From: JALYSX01 sp036510515
GTDB lineage: Bacteria; Vulcanimicrobiota; Vulcanimicrobiia; Vulcanimicrobiales; Vulcanimicrobiaceae
DNA length: 13,979 nt
Direction of reading: 5' to 3'
Assembly (NCBI GenBank): GCA_036510515.1
Contig: DATCDS010000031.1
Coordinates: 1-13,979, forward strand
The position numbers were made by a program, and so were the translations under genes. This document shows positions 6,896-13,539 of the stretch, one piece after another. Positions within the stretch are counted from its first letter, which is position 1; every line of letters starts with the position of its first letter. Below the pieces are notes generated by a model, which was given only the letters and a program-made list of their open reading frames with translations, did not search any database and was not told where the DNA came from.

Positions 6896-7471
6896 CTACC
6901 TCTTCAATCCCGAACCGGACGCGGCGCTCTTTTGCAGCGGCAGCCCCATCGCAACGAGGAACTCCGATGCTTCTTCGTCGGTCTTCGCGGTCGTTACGAT
7001 CGCGATGTCCATCCCGCGCGCCTTGTCGACTTTGTCGAAGTTGACCTCCGGAAAGACCAACTGCTCGCGCAGGCCCAGATTATAGTTCCCTCGACCGTCG
7101 AACGACTTGCCCGGCAACCCGCGAAAGTCGCGAATACGCGGCAATACGATGTTGAACAGCTTGTCCAAGAAAACGTACATACGATCGCCGCGCAGGGTCA
7201 CGCGCGTCCCGATGTTCATGCCTTCGCGCAGTTTGAACGCCGCGATCGACTTCTTGGCCTTGGCGATGATCGGCTTTTGACCGCTGATTGCCGTGAGCTC
7301 GGCGACGGCCGCGTCCAACGCCTTGGCGTTTTGGATCGCTTCGCCGACCGACATGTTGATGACAACTTTGTCGAGCTTGGGCACCTGATGGGCATTGCCG
7401 TAGCCGAACTTGTCCTGCAAGTGCTTGCGGACGTCGGTCTGGTATTTCTCTTTTAATCGCAACGTTGCCAT
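6896..7471 (-). CDS. rplE: 50S ribosomal protein L5
   Basis: L5 binds 5S rRNA and contacts P-site tRNA in the central protuberance. The ATG at 7471 gives 191 residues beginning MATLRLKEKYQTDVRKHLQD. A longer in-frame start further upstream would overlap rplX deeply and add sequence unlike L5. The start lies two bases after the rplX stop, with an AAGGGAG element upstream. The family signature GQKPIIAKAKKSIAAFKLRE is at 64-83 and the second block RGLPGKSFDGRGNYNLGLRE at 117-136. The last ten residues (Ser/Gly-rich) extend slightly past the usual end. Confidence 0.97.
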   Translation of the reverse strand: MATLRLKEKYQTDVRKHLQDKFGYGNAHQVPKLDKVVINMSVGEAIQNAKALDAAVAELTAISGQKPIIAKAKKSIAAFKLREGMNIGTRVTLRGDRMYVFLDKLFNIVLPRIRDFRGLPGKSFDGRGNYNLGLREQLVFPEVNFDKVDKARGMDIAIVTTAKTDEEASEFLVAMGLPLQKSAASGSGLKR

Positions 7472-7473
7472 CG

Positions 7474-7836
7474 TCAGGCTCCCTTCGCCGATTCGCGAGC
7501 GGGCTCGCCGCACTTGACGCAGACGCGCTGCATTCTGCCTTCGACGTTCTTCTCGCGCCGAACGCGCGTTGGCGTCTTGCACTTCTCGCAGACGTACTGC
7601 AGCACGGAGATTGGAAGCGGAGCTTCCTTCTCGAGAATGCCGCCGGTCTGCGCGCTGCCGCCCATGTTCTGCTGCTGCGACCCCTGCTTGGTGTGCCGCT
7701 TGACGACGTTGATGCCTTCGACGGTCGCCTTGCCGAGGCTGGGGTGCACGGTCTTAACGATGCCGCGCTTGCCCTTTTCTTTACCGCGACGGATCAGCAC
7801 CGTGTCGCCCTTGAGGATATTCAATTTAACTGCCAT
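7474..7836 (-). CDS. rplX: 50S ribosomal protein L24 with four-cysteine motif
   Basis: This 120-residue L24 is an early assembly protein near the exit-tunnel rim. The KOW segment lies in the first 35 residues (KGDTVLIRRGKEKGKRGIVK). The C-terminal part has Cys83, Cys86, Cys106 and Cys109 arranged as VCEKCKTP and VCVKCGEP, the zinc-ribbon-like pattern of many bacterial L24 proteins. It starts five bases after rplN and is followed two bases later by rplE. Confidence 0.97.
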   Translation of the reverse strand: MAVKLNILKGDTVLIRRGKEKGKRGIVKTVHPSLGKATVEGINVVKRHTKQGSQQQNMGGSAQTGGILEKEAPLPISVLQYVCEKCKTPTRVRREKNVEGRMQRVCVKCGEPARESAKGA

Positions 7837-7841
7837 CGTTC

Positions 7842-8219
7842 TTAGAGGACCTCCGGCGCCAACGAGGCGATCTTCAGGAATCCGCGGTCGCGCAACTCGC
7901 GCATGACCGGGCCGAAGACGCGCGTCCCGCGCGGGTCGAGATTGTCTTTTTCACCTTTAATGATAACGCAGGCGTTATCGTCGCAGCGCACGACCGAGCC
8001 GTCCTTGCGCCGAATCGGCGCCGACGTACGAACGATCACGGCCTTGACGACCTGGCCCTTCTTGACCGCGGCACCGGGGATCGCCGCCTTGACGGTACCG
8101 ACCACGATGTCGCCCACGTGCGCGTAGACGTGGCGGCTGCCGCCGGTCACGTGAATCACCAGCAGTTCGCGCGCGCCGGAGTTATCGGCAACCTTGAGTC
8201 GCGTTTCTTGCTGAATCAC
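7842..8219 (-). CDS. rplN: 50S ribosomal protein L14 (GTG start)
   Basis: L14 lies at the subunit interface and contacts 16S rRNA. The frame is open further upstream, but family members begin M-I-Q-Q. The GTG at 8219 gives exactly this start (VIQQETRLKVADNSGARELL) and a length of 125 residues. This GTG overlaps the rpsQ stop as GTGA, implying coupled translation; no strong Shine-Dalgarno sequence is visible. The core carries GDIVVGTVKAAIPGAAVKKG, then the RCDDNACVII and DPRGTRVFGPVMRELRDRGF blocks typical of L14. Confidence 0.95.
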   Translation of the reverse strand: MIQQETRLKVADNSGARELLVIHVTGGSRHVYAHVGDIVVGTVKAAIPGAAVKKGQVVKAVIVRTSAPIRRKDGSVVRCDDNACVIIKGEKDNLDPRGTRVFGPVMRELRDRGFLKIASLAPEVL

Positions 8220-8491
8220 TTGGCACGCTCTACGATCTCGAGCAAGCGCCAGCGCTTGTCGCGCGAGAGCGGGCGACACTCCATGATCCGCACCAGATCG
8301 CCGGCTTGAGCCTCGTTCTTTTCGTCGTGCGCCTTGAAACGCACTGACTTACGAATGATTTTTCCGTAGACCGGATGCGGCACCCGCGTTTCGGTCACGA
8401 CCACGATAGTCTTGTCCATCTTGCTCGAGGCTACGCGACCCTGCTTGACTCGTCGGGCAGCTCGTTCGCTGCTTGGGTTAAGCTGCTCCAT
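8216..8491 (-). CDS. rpsQ: 30S ribosomal protein S17
   Basis: This 91-residue OB-fold protein is a primary 16S rRNA binder. The core starts at about residue 16 (KQGRVASSKMDKTIVVVTET) and includes HPVYGKIIRKSVRFKAHDE. The first 15 residues (MEQLNPSSERAARRV) are a little longer than usual. The ATG at 8491 lies inside the end of rpmC, a 14-base overlap, and the stop overlaps the rplN GTG. Family members are about 80-90 residues, so length is normal. Confidence 0.97.
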   Translation of the reverse strand: MEQLNPSSERAARRVKQGRVASSKMDKTIVVVTETRVPHPVYGKIIRKSVRFKAHDEKNEAQAGDLVRIMECRPLSRDKRWRLLEIVERAK

Positions 8492-8696
8492 GTTGCTCCT
8501 GCGCGATCCGCTTTTCAGAGATAACCGTTTGAATTCGCGCGTAGGCGCGACGCATCTCGCGGATCTTGCTGAAGTCCGTGAGATGGCCCGTTCGAAGTGC
8601 GAAACGTAAGTTGAACAACTCGCCTTTGACGTCGCGGGCCTTCTGTCGAAGCTCGGGCACGTCGAGCGAACGCAATTCTGTCAGATCGGCGATCAC
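8478..8696 (-). CDS. rpmC: 50S ribosomal protein L29 (GTG start)
   Basis: L29 is a small two-helix protein at the tunnel exit beside L23. The GTG at 8696 gives 72 residues starting VIADLTELRSLDVPELRQKA. The core follows (GELFNLRFALRTGHLTDFSK, then REMRRAYARIQTVISEKR). The start is set by an AGGAGGTG ribosome site at 8702-8709 and by a GTGA overlap with the rplP stop. The frame is open much further upstream, but that would run antiphase through all of rplP. The gene ends inside the start of rpsQ. Confidence 0.96.
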   Translation of the reverse strand: MIADLTELRSLDVPELRQKARDVKGELFNLRFALRTGHLTDFSKIREMRRAYARIQTVISEKRIAQEQHGAA

Positions 8697-9112
8697 GTTT
8701 GCACCTCCTCGCGCGAAACGATCCTCGTGCCGATCGGCAGTTTTGCTGCGGCGCGACGAAGCGCTTCGCGCGCAACGAGCGGCTCCACGCCGGACAGCTC
8801 GAAGAGCACGCGGCCCGGGCGGACGACGGCAACCCAGAACTCGGGATTGCCCTTGCCCGAACCCATGCGGACTTCGGCCGGCTTCTTGGTGGCCGGTTTG
8901 TCGGGAAAAACTTTGATCCATACCTTGCCGCCGCGTTTGATGTGGCGGGTCATGGCGATACGAGCGGCTTCGATCTGGCGCGCGGTCATCCAGCACGGCT
9001 CTTCTGCCGCCAGGCCGAACTCGCCGAACGTCAGCTGATTGCCGCGTTGCGCGCGACCGCTCATGCGTCCGCGTTGCACCTTGCGCCATTTGACGCGTTT
9101 TGGGGTCAACAT
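8693..9112 (-). CDS. rplP: 50S ribosomal protein L16
   Basis: This 139-residue protein is a full L16, which binds near the A-site tRNA and the 5S region. It opens MLTPKRVKWRKVQRGRMSGR and includes FGEFGLAAEEPCWMTARQIE at 29-48. The conserved MGSGKGNPEFWVAVVRPGRV block is at 83-102. It starts one base after the rpsC stop, and its own stop overlaps the rpmC start. Confidence 0.98.
   Translation of the reverse strand: MLTPKRVKWRKVQRGRMSGRAQRGNQLTFGEFGLAAEEPCWMTARQIEAARIAMTRHIKRGGKVWIKVFPDKPATKKPAEVRMGSGKGNPEFWVAVVRPGRVLFELSGVEPLVAREALRRAAAKLPIGTRIVSREEVQT
8702..8709 (-). promoter_or_regulatory. Strong Shine-Dalgarno site for rpmC
   Basis: AGGAGGTG on the minus strand, five bases before GTG 8696 and inside the end of rplP. 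It is the best ribosome site noticed in the cluster and fixes the non-ATG start of rpmC. Confidence 0.85.
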
Positions 9113-9113
9113 G

Positions 9114-10124
9114 TTACTGCGTTACCTCGGGCTGCTCGGGTTGATCCGCTGGCGGTTCCGGCGGAAGCACCGGTTCGGGCGGGGCCTCGGCTTGGAACGT
9201 CGGTTCGGGCGCGGCGATCGGTTCGGCCGCGGCGATCGGCTCGGGCGCGGCGATCGGTTCGGGCGCGGCGATCGGTTCGGGCGCCGGGATTGGCTGGGGC
9301 GTTGCAACGGCGGCTTCCACGAGCGGTTCGGGCGATGCGAACGGCATTGCGGCGATGGGCGCCGGCGACTCGAACGGTGTCTCGAGTGCGGGCGCGCCGG
9401 TGCGGCCGCGTCCACCGCGTCCGCCGCGTTCGCGACGTTCGCGGAAGGCGCCGCCGCCGCGTTCGCCGCGGTCTAAGCGATTCTCGTTGCGAGCCTGATC
9501 GGGCAGCACCTCGCCGCGATAGACCCAAACTTTGACGCCGATGCGTCCGTAGGTCGTAAACGCTTCGACGTTCGCATAGTCGATGTCGGCGCGTAGCGTG
9601 TGCAAGGGAACTTTGCCGTCCTTGTTGCGCTCGGTACGCGCGATTTCCGCGCCGCCAAGGCGACCGGAAACCTGCACCTTCACGCCTTGCGCTCCGGCCT
9701 TCATGGTTCGCATGATGGCCTGCTTCATGGCGCGACGGAAGGCGATGCGCTTCTCGAGCTGGTCCACGATATTTTGGCCGATCAAACGAGCGTCGATTTC
9801 GGGATGCTTGATCTCCATCACGTTGACTTGGACTTGCTTTCCGGTCAACTTTTCCAAGCTCTTGCGAATATCTTCGATACCGACTCCGCGCTTGCCGATG
9901 ATGATACCGGGCTTGGCGGTGTTGATGATGACGCGCGCTTGATTGGTGCGGCGCTCGATTTCGATCTTGCTGATGCCCGCCGAGCGCTGCCATTTCGTAA
10001 AGAACTTCCGAATCGCTACGTCTTCGTGCAGCCAATCGATGTAGTGCTTTTTCTCGAACCAGCGGCTGTCCCACGTGCGCGTGATGCCCAAGCGAAGTCC
10101 GACTGGGTGAATCTTCTGTCCCAT
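9114..10124 (-). CDS. rpsC: 30S ribosomal protein S3 with long RGG/PEPIAA C-terminal tail
   Basis: Residues 1-210 are a complete S3, the mRNA-entry-site protein of the 30S head. The core starts MGQKIHPVGLRLGITRTWDS, has the KH-domain GKRG loop at 77-80, and ends VKVWVYRGEVLPDQ at 197-210. S3 is usually about 210-240 residues; this one has 336. The extra part has an Arg/Gly-rich segment at about 219-242 and then a Pro/Glu/Ala-rich segment. Within the latter, the hexad (I)AAPEP repeats about five times at 281-308. The frame is intact throughout, with no sign of frameshift. It follows rplV by three bases and rplP follows after one base. The tail function is unknown; it is expected to be disordered and solvent-exposed. 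Confidence 0.97.
   Translation of the reverse strand: MGQKIHPVGLRLGITRTWDSRWFEKKHYIDWLHEDVAIRKFFTKWQRSAGISKIEIERRTNQARVIINTAKPGIIIGKRGVGIEDIRKSLEKLTGKQVQVNVMEIKHPEIDARLIGQNIVDQLEKRIAFRRAMKQAIMRTMKAGAQGVKVQVSGRLGGAEIARTERNKDGKVPLHTLRADIDYANVEAFTTYGRIGVKVWVYRGEVLPDQARNENRLDRGERGGGAFRERRERGGRGGRGRTGAPALETPFESPAPIAAMPFASPEPLVEAAVATPQPIPAPEPIAAPEPIAAPEPIAAAEPIAAPEPTFQAEAPPEPVLPPEPPADQPEQPEVTQ
9202..9291 (-). repeat. 18-bp tandem repeat, five units, in the rpsC 3' region
   Basis: Five consecutive 18-base units fill this stretch. On the plus strand the unit is GGTTCGGGCGCGGCGATC, at 9202-9219, 9220-9237, 9238-9255, 9256-9273 and a diverged copy at 9274-9291. Units 1 and 4 are identical; units 2 and 3 each differ by one base. 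In the rpsC frame each unit encodes the hexad IAAPEP (or IAAAEP/IPAPEP). The unit length is a multiple of three, so copy-number change would keep the frame. Confidence 0.95.
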
Positions 10125-10127
10125 GCT

Positions 10128-10646
10128 CTACTCCCCAGCCTTTTTCGCCGGCGTACGCTTGCGCGTCGTAGGTTTCTTTGCAGCCGGCGCGGCTGCGGCG
10201 GCAGCCGTCGTCGTACGGCGGACGGGCTGACGCCGCAGAGAAATGGAGGCTCCGCCGCGAACGCGATTCTTCTTCGCCAGCGGCTCTTCGCTCACCACAA
10301 CCGTGACGTGCGACATGCGCTTGCGCTTGAAATACGCACGGCCTTGAGCCCGCGGATCCAGGCGTTTGGTAAAGCGGCCGCCGGGACCGCCGTCGACGGT
10401 GATCCGCACGATGAACAGATCGTCGCCGTTCATCGAATGGTTGTTGCCCGCATTGGCCACGGCGCTCTTGACGAGTTTCTCCATTGGCTTGGAGGCGTAG
10501 ACGTCGGCAAACTTGAGCAGAACGAGCGCCTCGCGCACGCTCTTGCCGCGAATGGCATCGGCGACCCGGCGCAGCTTGCGCGGCCCCATGCGGGCGAACT
10601 TGAGATGTGCGACCGCGGTGGGACGCTGTTGGACAGCCTCGCTCAT
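10128..10646 (-). CDS. rplV: 50S ribosomal protein L22 with basic C-terminal tail
   Basis: L22 lines the peptide exit tunnel with its long beta hairpin. Residues about 10-120 match the family: AHLKFARMGPRKLRRVADAI at 13-32, a VANAGNNHSM block near 63-72, and the hairpin with RAQGRAYFKRKRMSHVTVVV near 99-118. The protein is 172 residues against about 110-120 usually. The extra 50 or so are rich in Arg, Lys, Ala and Thr, including a run of six alanines. The ATG overlaps the rpsS stop by four bases, and rpsC follows after three bases. Confidence 0.96.
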   Translation of the reverse strand: MSEAVQQRPTAVAHLKFARMGPRKLRRVADAIRGKSVREALVLLKFADVYASKPMEKLVKSAVANAGNNHSMNGDDLFIVRITVDGGPGGRFTKRLDPRAQGRAYFKRKRMSHVTVVVSEEPLAKKNRVRGGASISLRRQPVRRTTTAAAAAAPAAKKPTTRKRTPAKKAGE

Positions 10647-10921
10647 GCCTTCACCGCCGCCTTATCGCCGCCGTGGCCGCGAAAATGGCGCGTCGGCGCG
10701 AACTCGCCGAGCTTGTGCCCGACCATGTTCTCGGTCACGTACACGGGAACGTGCATCTTACCGTTGTGAATGCCGATCGTGTGACCCACCATCGACGGAA
10801 CGACCGTCGAGGCGCGGCTCCACGTCTTGATGACGCGCTTCTCGCGCGTCTCGTTGAGTTTATCGACCTTCTTGACGAGGTGTTCCGCGACGAACGGACC
10901 CTTCTTTAAACTACGACCCAT
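10643..10921 (-). CDS. rpsS: 30S ribosomal protein S19
   Basis: This 92-residue protein is a complete S19 of the 30S head, which pairs with S13. It opens MGRSLKKGPFVAEHLVKKVD and carries TWSRASTVVPSMVGHTIGIH at 33-52. The signature VTENMVGHKLGEFAPTRHFR is at 62-81. It starts three bases after rplB and overlaps rplV by four bases. Length and order are standard. Confidence 0.98.
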   Translation of the reverse strand: MGRSLKKGPFVAEHLVKKVDKLNETREKRVIKTWSRASTVVPSMVGHTIGIHNGKMHVPVYVTENMVGHKLGEFAPTRHFRGHGGDKAAVKA

Positions 10922-10924
10922 CGA

Positions 10925-11749
10925 CTACGCCTTCCGTTTCCGAACGATCATTTTGGCCGTGCGCTTGTTGCGACGCGTTTTCTTACCCATGGTCATCTGA
11001 CCCCACGGAGTGGTTGGCGGCCGACCCGAGGTCGAGCGCGCTTCACCGCCGCCGTGCGGGTGATCCACCGGGTTCATCGCGATACCGCGCACGCTCGGGC
11101 GTTTGCCCAAGTGACGCGAGCGGCCGGCTTTGCCGATAACCTGATTCTCGTGCTCGATGTTGCCGAGCTGCCCGATGGTGGCGCGGCACGCGATGTGAAT
11201 CTTGCGCACTTCGCCCGAGGGCATGCGTACTTGCGCGTACTCGTCTTCTTTGGCCATCAGTTGCGCCGAGACGCCGGCCGAACGAACGAGCTTGCCGCCT
11301 TGACCCGGCCGCAACTCGATATTGTGAATGACGGTACCGACCGGGATGTTCTTGATCGGCAAGCAGTTGCCGGTCTTGATATCCGAAGCCGGGCCCGATT
11401 CGATCACGTCGCCGACTTTGAGCTCGACGGGCGCCAAGATGTAGCGCTTCTCGCCGTCGCGATAGTGCAGGAGGGCGATTCGTGCCGAGCGGTTCGGATC
11501 GTATTCGATCGTCGCCACCTTGGCCGGAATCGCGTCCTTCGTGCGCTTGAAGTCGATGATGCGATAGATCTTGCGGGTACCGCCGCCCTTGTGACGGACG
11601 GTGATGTGGCCGTTGTTGTTGCGGCCCGAATGCTTCTTGCGAATCTCGGTGAGCGACTTTTCCGGTTCGACCTTGGAAAGGTCCGAAAAATCGATCGTCG
11701 TGATAAAGCGCCTGCCCGGACTCGTCGGCCTATATTTCTTTACTGGCAT
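10925..11749 (-). CDS. rplB: 50S ribosomal protein L2
   Basis: This 274-residue protein is a full L2, needed for subunit association and peptidyl-transferase centre assembly. It starts MPVKKYRPTSPGRRFITTID. It contains the NNNGHITVRHKGGGTRKIYR block at 45-64 and the C-terminal signature MNPVDHPHGGGE at 225-236. His230 appears to match the conserved histidine 229 of the E. coli protein. The C-terminus ends in the usual Lys/Arg-rich tail. Gaps of three bases on both sides (rplW before, rpsS after) fit an operon. Confidence 0.98.
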   Translation of the reverse strand: MPVKKYRPTSPGRRFITTIDFSDLSKVEPEKSLTEIRKKHSGRNNNGHITVRHKGGGTRKIYRIIDFKRTKDAIPAKVATIEYDPNRSARIALLHYRDGEKRYILAPVELKVGDVIESGPASDIKTGNCLPIKNIPVGTVIHNIELRPGQGGKLVRSAGVSAQLMAKEDEYAQVRMPSGEVRKIHIACRATIGQLGNIEHENQVIGKAGRSRHLGKRPSVRGIAMNPVDHPHGGGEARSTSGRPPTTPWGQMTMGKKTRRNKRTAKMIVRKRKA

Positions 11750-11752
11750 TTC

Positions 11753-12061
11753 TTATTGCTCAAAATAATTTACTCCGCCCAGTTCGATCTTCTGGCCGGG
11801 TTTGAGGGTGACGATCGCCTTCTTGAAATCCGACTGCTTGCCGGACGTCCGTACGCCGCGGCGTGCGGCGTTGCGGCCCTTGCCGCGAACGTTGACCGTG
11901 TTGATCTTCGTAACGTTGACCTTGAAGATCTCTTCGACGGCGTGGCGGATCTGCGTCTTGGTCGCGCCGGGATGCACCGAAAACGTATACTGCTGGACCA
12001 GCGAGTTCGCCATGGCTTTTTCGGTGATGCGTGGCGAAATGATGACGTCGCGAGCGTCCAT
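11753..12061 (-). CDS. rplW: 50S ribosomal protein L23
   Basis: This 102-residue protein is L23, at the tunnel exit and the docking site for trigger factor and SRP. The N-terminal signature ISPRITEKAMA is at 8-18 and includes the acidic residue (Glu14) that family knowledge links to trigger-factor contact. The loop VNVRGKGRNAARRGVRTSGK (56-75) and the C-terminal strand follow normally. Its ATG overlaps the rplD stop as TAATG, and rplB follows after three bases. Confidence 0.97.
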   Translation of the reverse strand: MDARDVIISPRITEKAMANSLVQQYTFSVHPGATKTQIRHAVEEIFKVNVTKINTVNVRGKGRNAARRGVRTSGKQSDFKKAIVTLKPGQKIELGGVNYFEQ

Positions 12062-12717
12062 TAGGCCTTATCTCCTTGTGCGAACGCAGCAGAGAGTGCT
12101 TCGTATGCCGCCGACGTGAACACCAGGCGCTCGTAGCGCAAGACGTCCTTGACGTCGAGCGCGCCGCTATCGGTGACGGCGACCTTCTTAAGATTGCGGC
12201 TAACGCGCAGGATCTCCGGACCGGCCTTCTCGCCGAATCCGTGAACGATCAGCGTCGAGGGGCCGCTCTTGGCGTTCTTTGCCGCGCCGAACAGCAGTAC
12301 GGCGAAGTCGGCGGTCTTGGCGATCGCGAATTCGCCGGCATCCAGAACCGTGATTGCTCCGGCCTTGAACCGGTCGGCCAGCGCCGCGACGAACGCGACG
12401 CGTCGTTCCTTCTTATTGAGACCTTCGATGAACGAACGGGGCTGCGGTCCGAAGACCACGCCGCCGTGGCGCCATTGCGGCGAACGAATCGAGCCCTGGC
12501 GCGCGCGCCCGGTGCCCTTTTGCTTCCACGGCTTGCGGCCGCCGCCGCGAACCTCGTCGCGCTTCTTGGTCGATGCGGTGCCCGCGCGCGGGTTGGCGAA
12601 CTCGCGGTGGACGGCACGATAGATCGCGTGGCCCTTATCGGAATAGTCGGCTTCGAAAATCGCGGGCGTCTGCACGTCTCCGACGATCTTGCCGGTCGAA
12701 TCGATGACGTTAGGCAT
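12061..12717 (-). CDS. rplD: 50S ribosomal protein L4
   Basis: This 218-residue protein is L4, with a globular surface domain and an extended loop reaching the exit tunnel. The loop, about 44-86, is well conserved: RAGTASTKKRDEVRGGGRKP, then WKQKGTGRARQGSIRSPQWR. The C-terminal domain shows SGPSTLIVHG and the LDVKDVLRYERLVFTSAAYE end. In E. coli, L4 represses its own operon by binding the S10 leader, which makes the structured leader upstream of rplC here relevant. Both ends overlap the neighbouring genes by one base. Confidence 0.97.
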   Translation of the reverse strand: MPNVIDSTGKIVGDVQTPAIFEADYSDKGHAIYRAVHREFANPRAGTASTKKRDEVRGGGRKPWKQKGTGRARQGSIRSPQWRHGGVVFGPQPRSFIEGLNKKERRVAFVAALADRFKAGAITVLDAGEFAIAKTADFAVLLFGAAKNAKSGPSTLIVHGFGEKAGPEILRVSRNLKKVAVTDSGALDVKDVLRYERLVFTSAAYEALSAAFAQGDKA

Positions 12718-13355
12718 CAGGCTTTGGCCTCCGCGGCGGATTTCACGCTCTTACGAACGATGACCAAGCCGTTTTTCGCACCGGGAACGGGGCCGCGCAG
12801 GAGGAGTACGTTGCGCTCCACGTCGGCGCGAACTACTTCTAAATTCTGATGGGTCGTCCGGTCGACGCCAAAGTGACCGGGACGACGACTGCCTTTGACG
12901 GTCCTCCCGGCATTGGTATCGCCGTTCGAACCGGGCTGACGATGGATCATCGAGCCGTGACTCGCGCCACCGCCGCTAAAATGATGTCGCTTGATGCCGC
13001 CGGCGAAGCCGTGGCCCTTCGAGATGCCGACGACGTCGACGCGATCGCCCGGGGCGAACTCCGCAACGGTGATGGTTTGTCCGGCTTCCACGCCGTCGAT
13101 GTCGTTGCGAAACTCACGAACGAACCTCGTCGGTTCGACGCCCTGTTTCTTAAAATGCCCGGCAAGGGCACGCGTGACACGAGCTTTTTTAATCGTGCCG
13201 AAGCCGAGCGCAACCGCGTCATAGCCGTGCTCTTCCTTCGTCCGACGCTCGACCACCGTGCAGGGACCGGCTTCGATCACCGTGACCGGAACGTACGTTC
13301 CGCTCTCGGTGAACACGCTCGTCATCCCAACCTTGCGGCCAAGGATGTTCTTCAT
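12717..13355 (-). CDS. rplC: 50S ribosomal protein L3, first gene of the cluster
   Basis: This 212-residue protein is L3, an early assembly protein whose long loop reaches the peptidyl-transferase centre. The opening MKNILGRKVGMTSVFTESGT and the SKGHGFAGGIKRHHFSGGGA block (112-131) are typical. The central loop continues through about residue 160, ending near RRPGHFG. It is the first gene after the promoter; in many bacteria rpsJ would come first, but it is not here. An AAAGGA ribosome site at 13363-13368 lies seven bases before the ATG. The stop overlaps the rplD start as TGATG. Confidence 0.97.
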   Translation of the reverse strand: MKNILGRKVGMTSVFTESGTYVPVTVIEAGPCTVVERRTKEEHGYDAVALGFGTIKKARVTRALAGHFKKQGVEPTRFVREFRNDIDGVEAGQTITVAEFAPGDRVDVVGISKGHGFAGGIKRHHFSGGGASHGSMIHRQPGSNGDTNAGRTVKGSRRPGHFGVDRTTHQNLEVVRADVERNVLLLRGPVPGAKNGLVIVRKSVKSAAEAKA

Positions 13356-13457
13356 ATCCTCGTCCTTTGAGAGTATTGGTGTCCACTGGTCCTGGCGTAC
13401 TGCTTATTATCTCCGCCGGCACGCAAAACGAAGCCGCGGGCCGGCCAGGACCACAAC
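13356..13457 (-). promoter_or_regulatory. Structured 5' leader of the ribosomal operon, candidate regulatory RNA
   Basis: If transcription starts about seven bases after the -10 box, the untranslated leader is about 100 bases. It holds a perfect 10-bp inverted repeat: TGGTCCTGGC at 13444-13453 and GCCAGGACCA at 13387-13396, 47 bases apart. Within it, GCCGGC at 13440-13445 can pair with GCCGGC at 13415-13420. The two stems share two bases, so they could either stack (inner stem cut to four pairs) or compete. The ribosome site AAAGGA (13363-13368) lies downstream of the closing arm. Regulation by a ribosomal protein such as L4 is inference by analogy with other S10 leaders; the sequence shows only the pairing potential. 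Confidence 0.5.
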
Positions 13458-13463
13458 CCAGGC

Positions 13464-13492
13464 AGTTTATCGAAGCCACCCGGTAAAGTCAA
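13464..13492 (-). promoter_or_regulatory. Sigma-70-type promoter for the rplC-led operon
   Basis: On the minus strand, the -35 element TTGACT (13487-13492) is followed by a 17-base spacer and the -10 element TAAACT (13464-13469). This is five of six consensus matches at -35 and four of six at -10, with optimal spacing. It lies in the only sizeable gap before rplC, about 110 bases from the start codon. It is the best promoter candidate seen in this gap. Confidence 0.7.
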
Positions 13493-13539
13493 GCGCACAG
13501 CGCGGAAACCGCATGGAGGGGCTCTCGGAGCGCTAAGGG

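Noticed and set aside
8478..9089. A 203-codon frame that includes rpmC plus a long upstream part
   Set aside because: Only the last 72 codons resemble L29. The rest is an out-of-frame reading of rplP, and a strong ribosome site marks the internal GTG start.
9039..9476. A plus-strand frame with a repetitive RFGRGD-like peptide
   Set aside because: The repeat comes from the 18-bp units of the rpsC tail read on the wrong strand. There is no independent evidence for a gene.
9600..10769. A plus-strand open frame of 389 codons antisense to rpsC, rplV and rpsS
   Set aside because: It crosses three well-identified genes, and its translation shows no family resemblance. It is an antisense shadow.
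11054..12064. A plus-strand open frame of 336 codons antisense to rplB and rplW
   Set aside because: Both minus-strand genes are certain, and the antisense translation has no recognisable motif.
13403..13430. A second promoter-like element in the leader (GATAAT on the minus strand)
   Set aside because: The matching -35 (CTTCGT, 16 bases upstream) is poor, and the upstream TTGACT-17-TAAACT pair is much better. It might be a minor start but is not supported.
13493..13539. Small GC-rich hairpins just after the tricorn protease stop (for example GCGG-TTT-CCGC), as possible terminators
   Set aside because: Stems are only four base pairs and there is no T-run. They are too weak to call a terminator.
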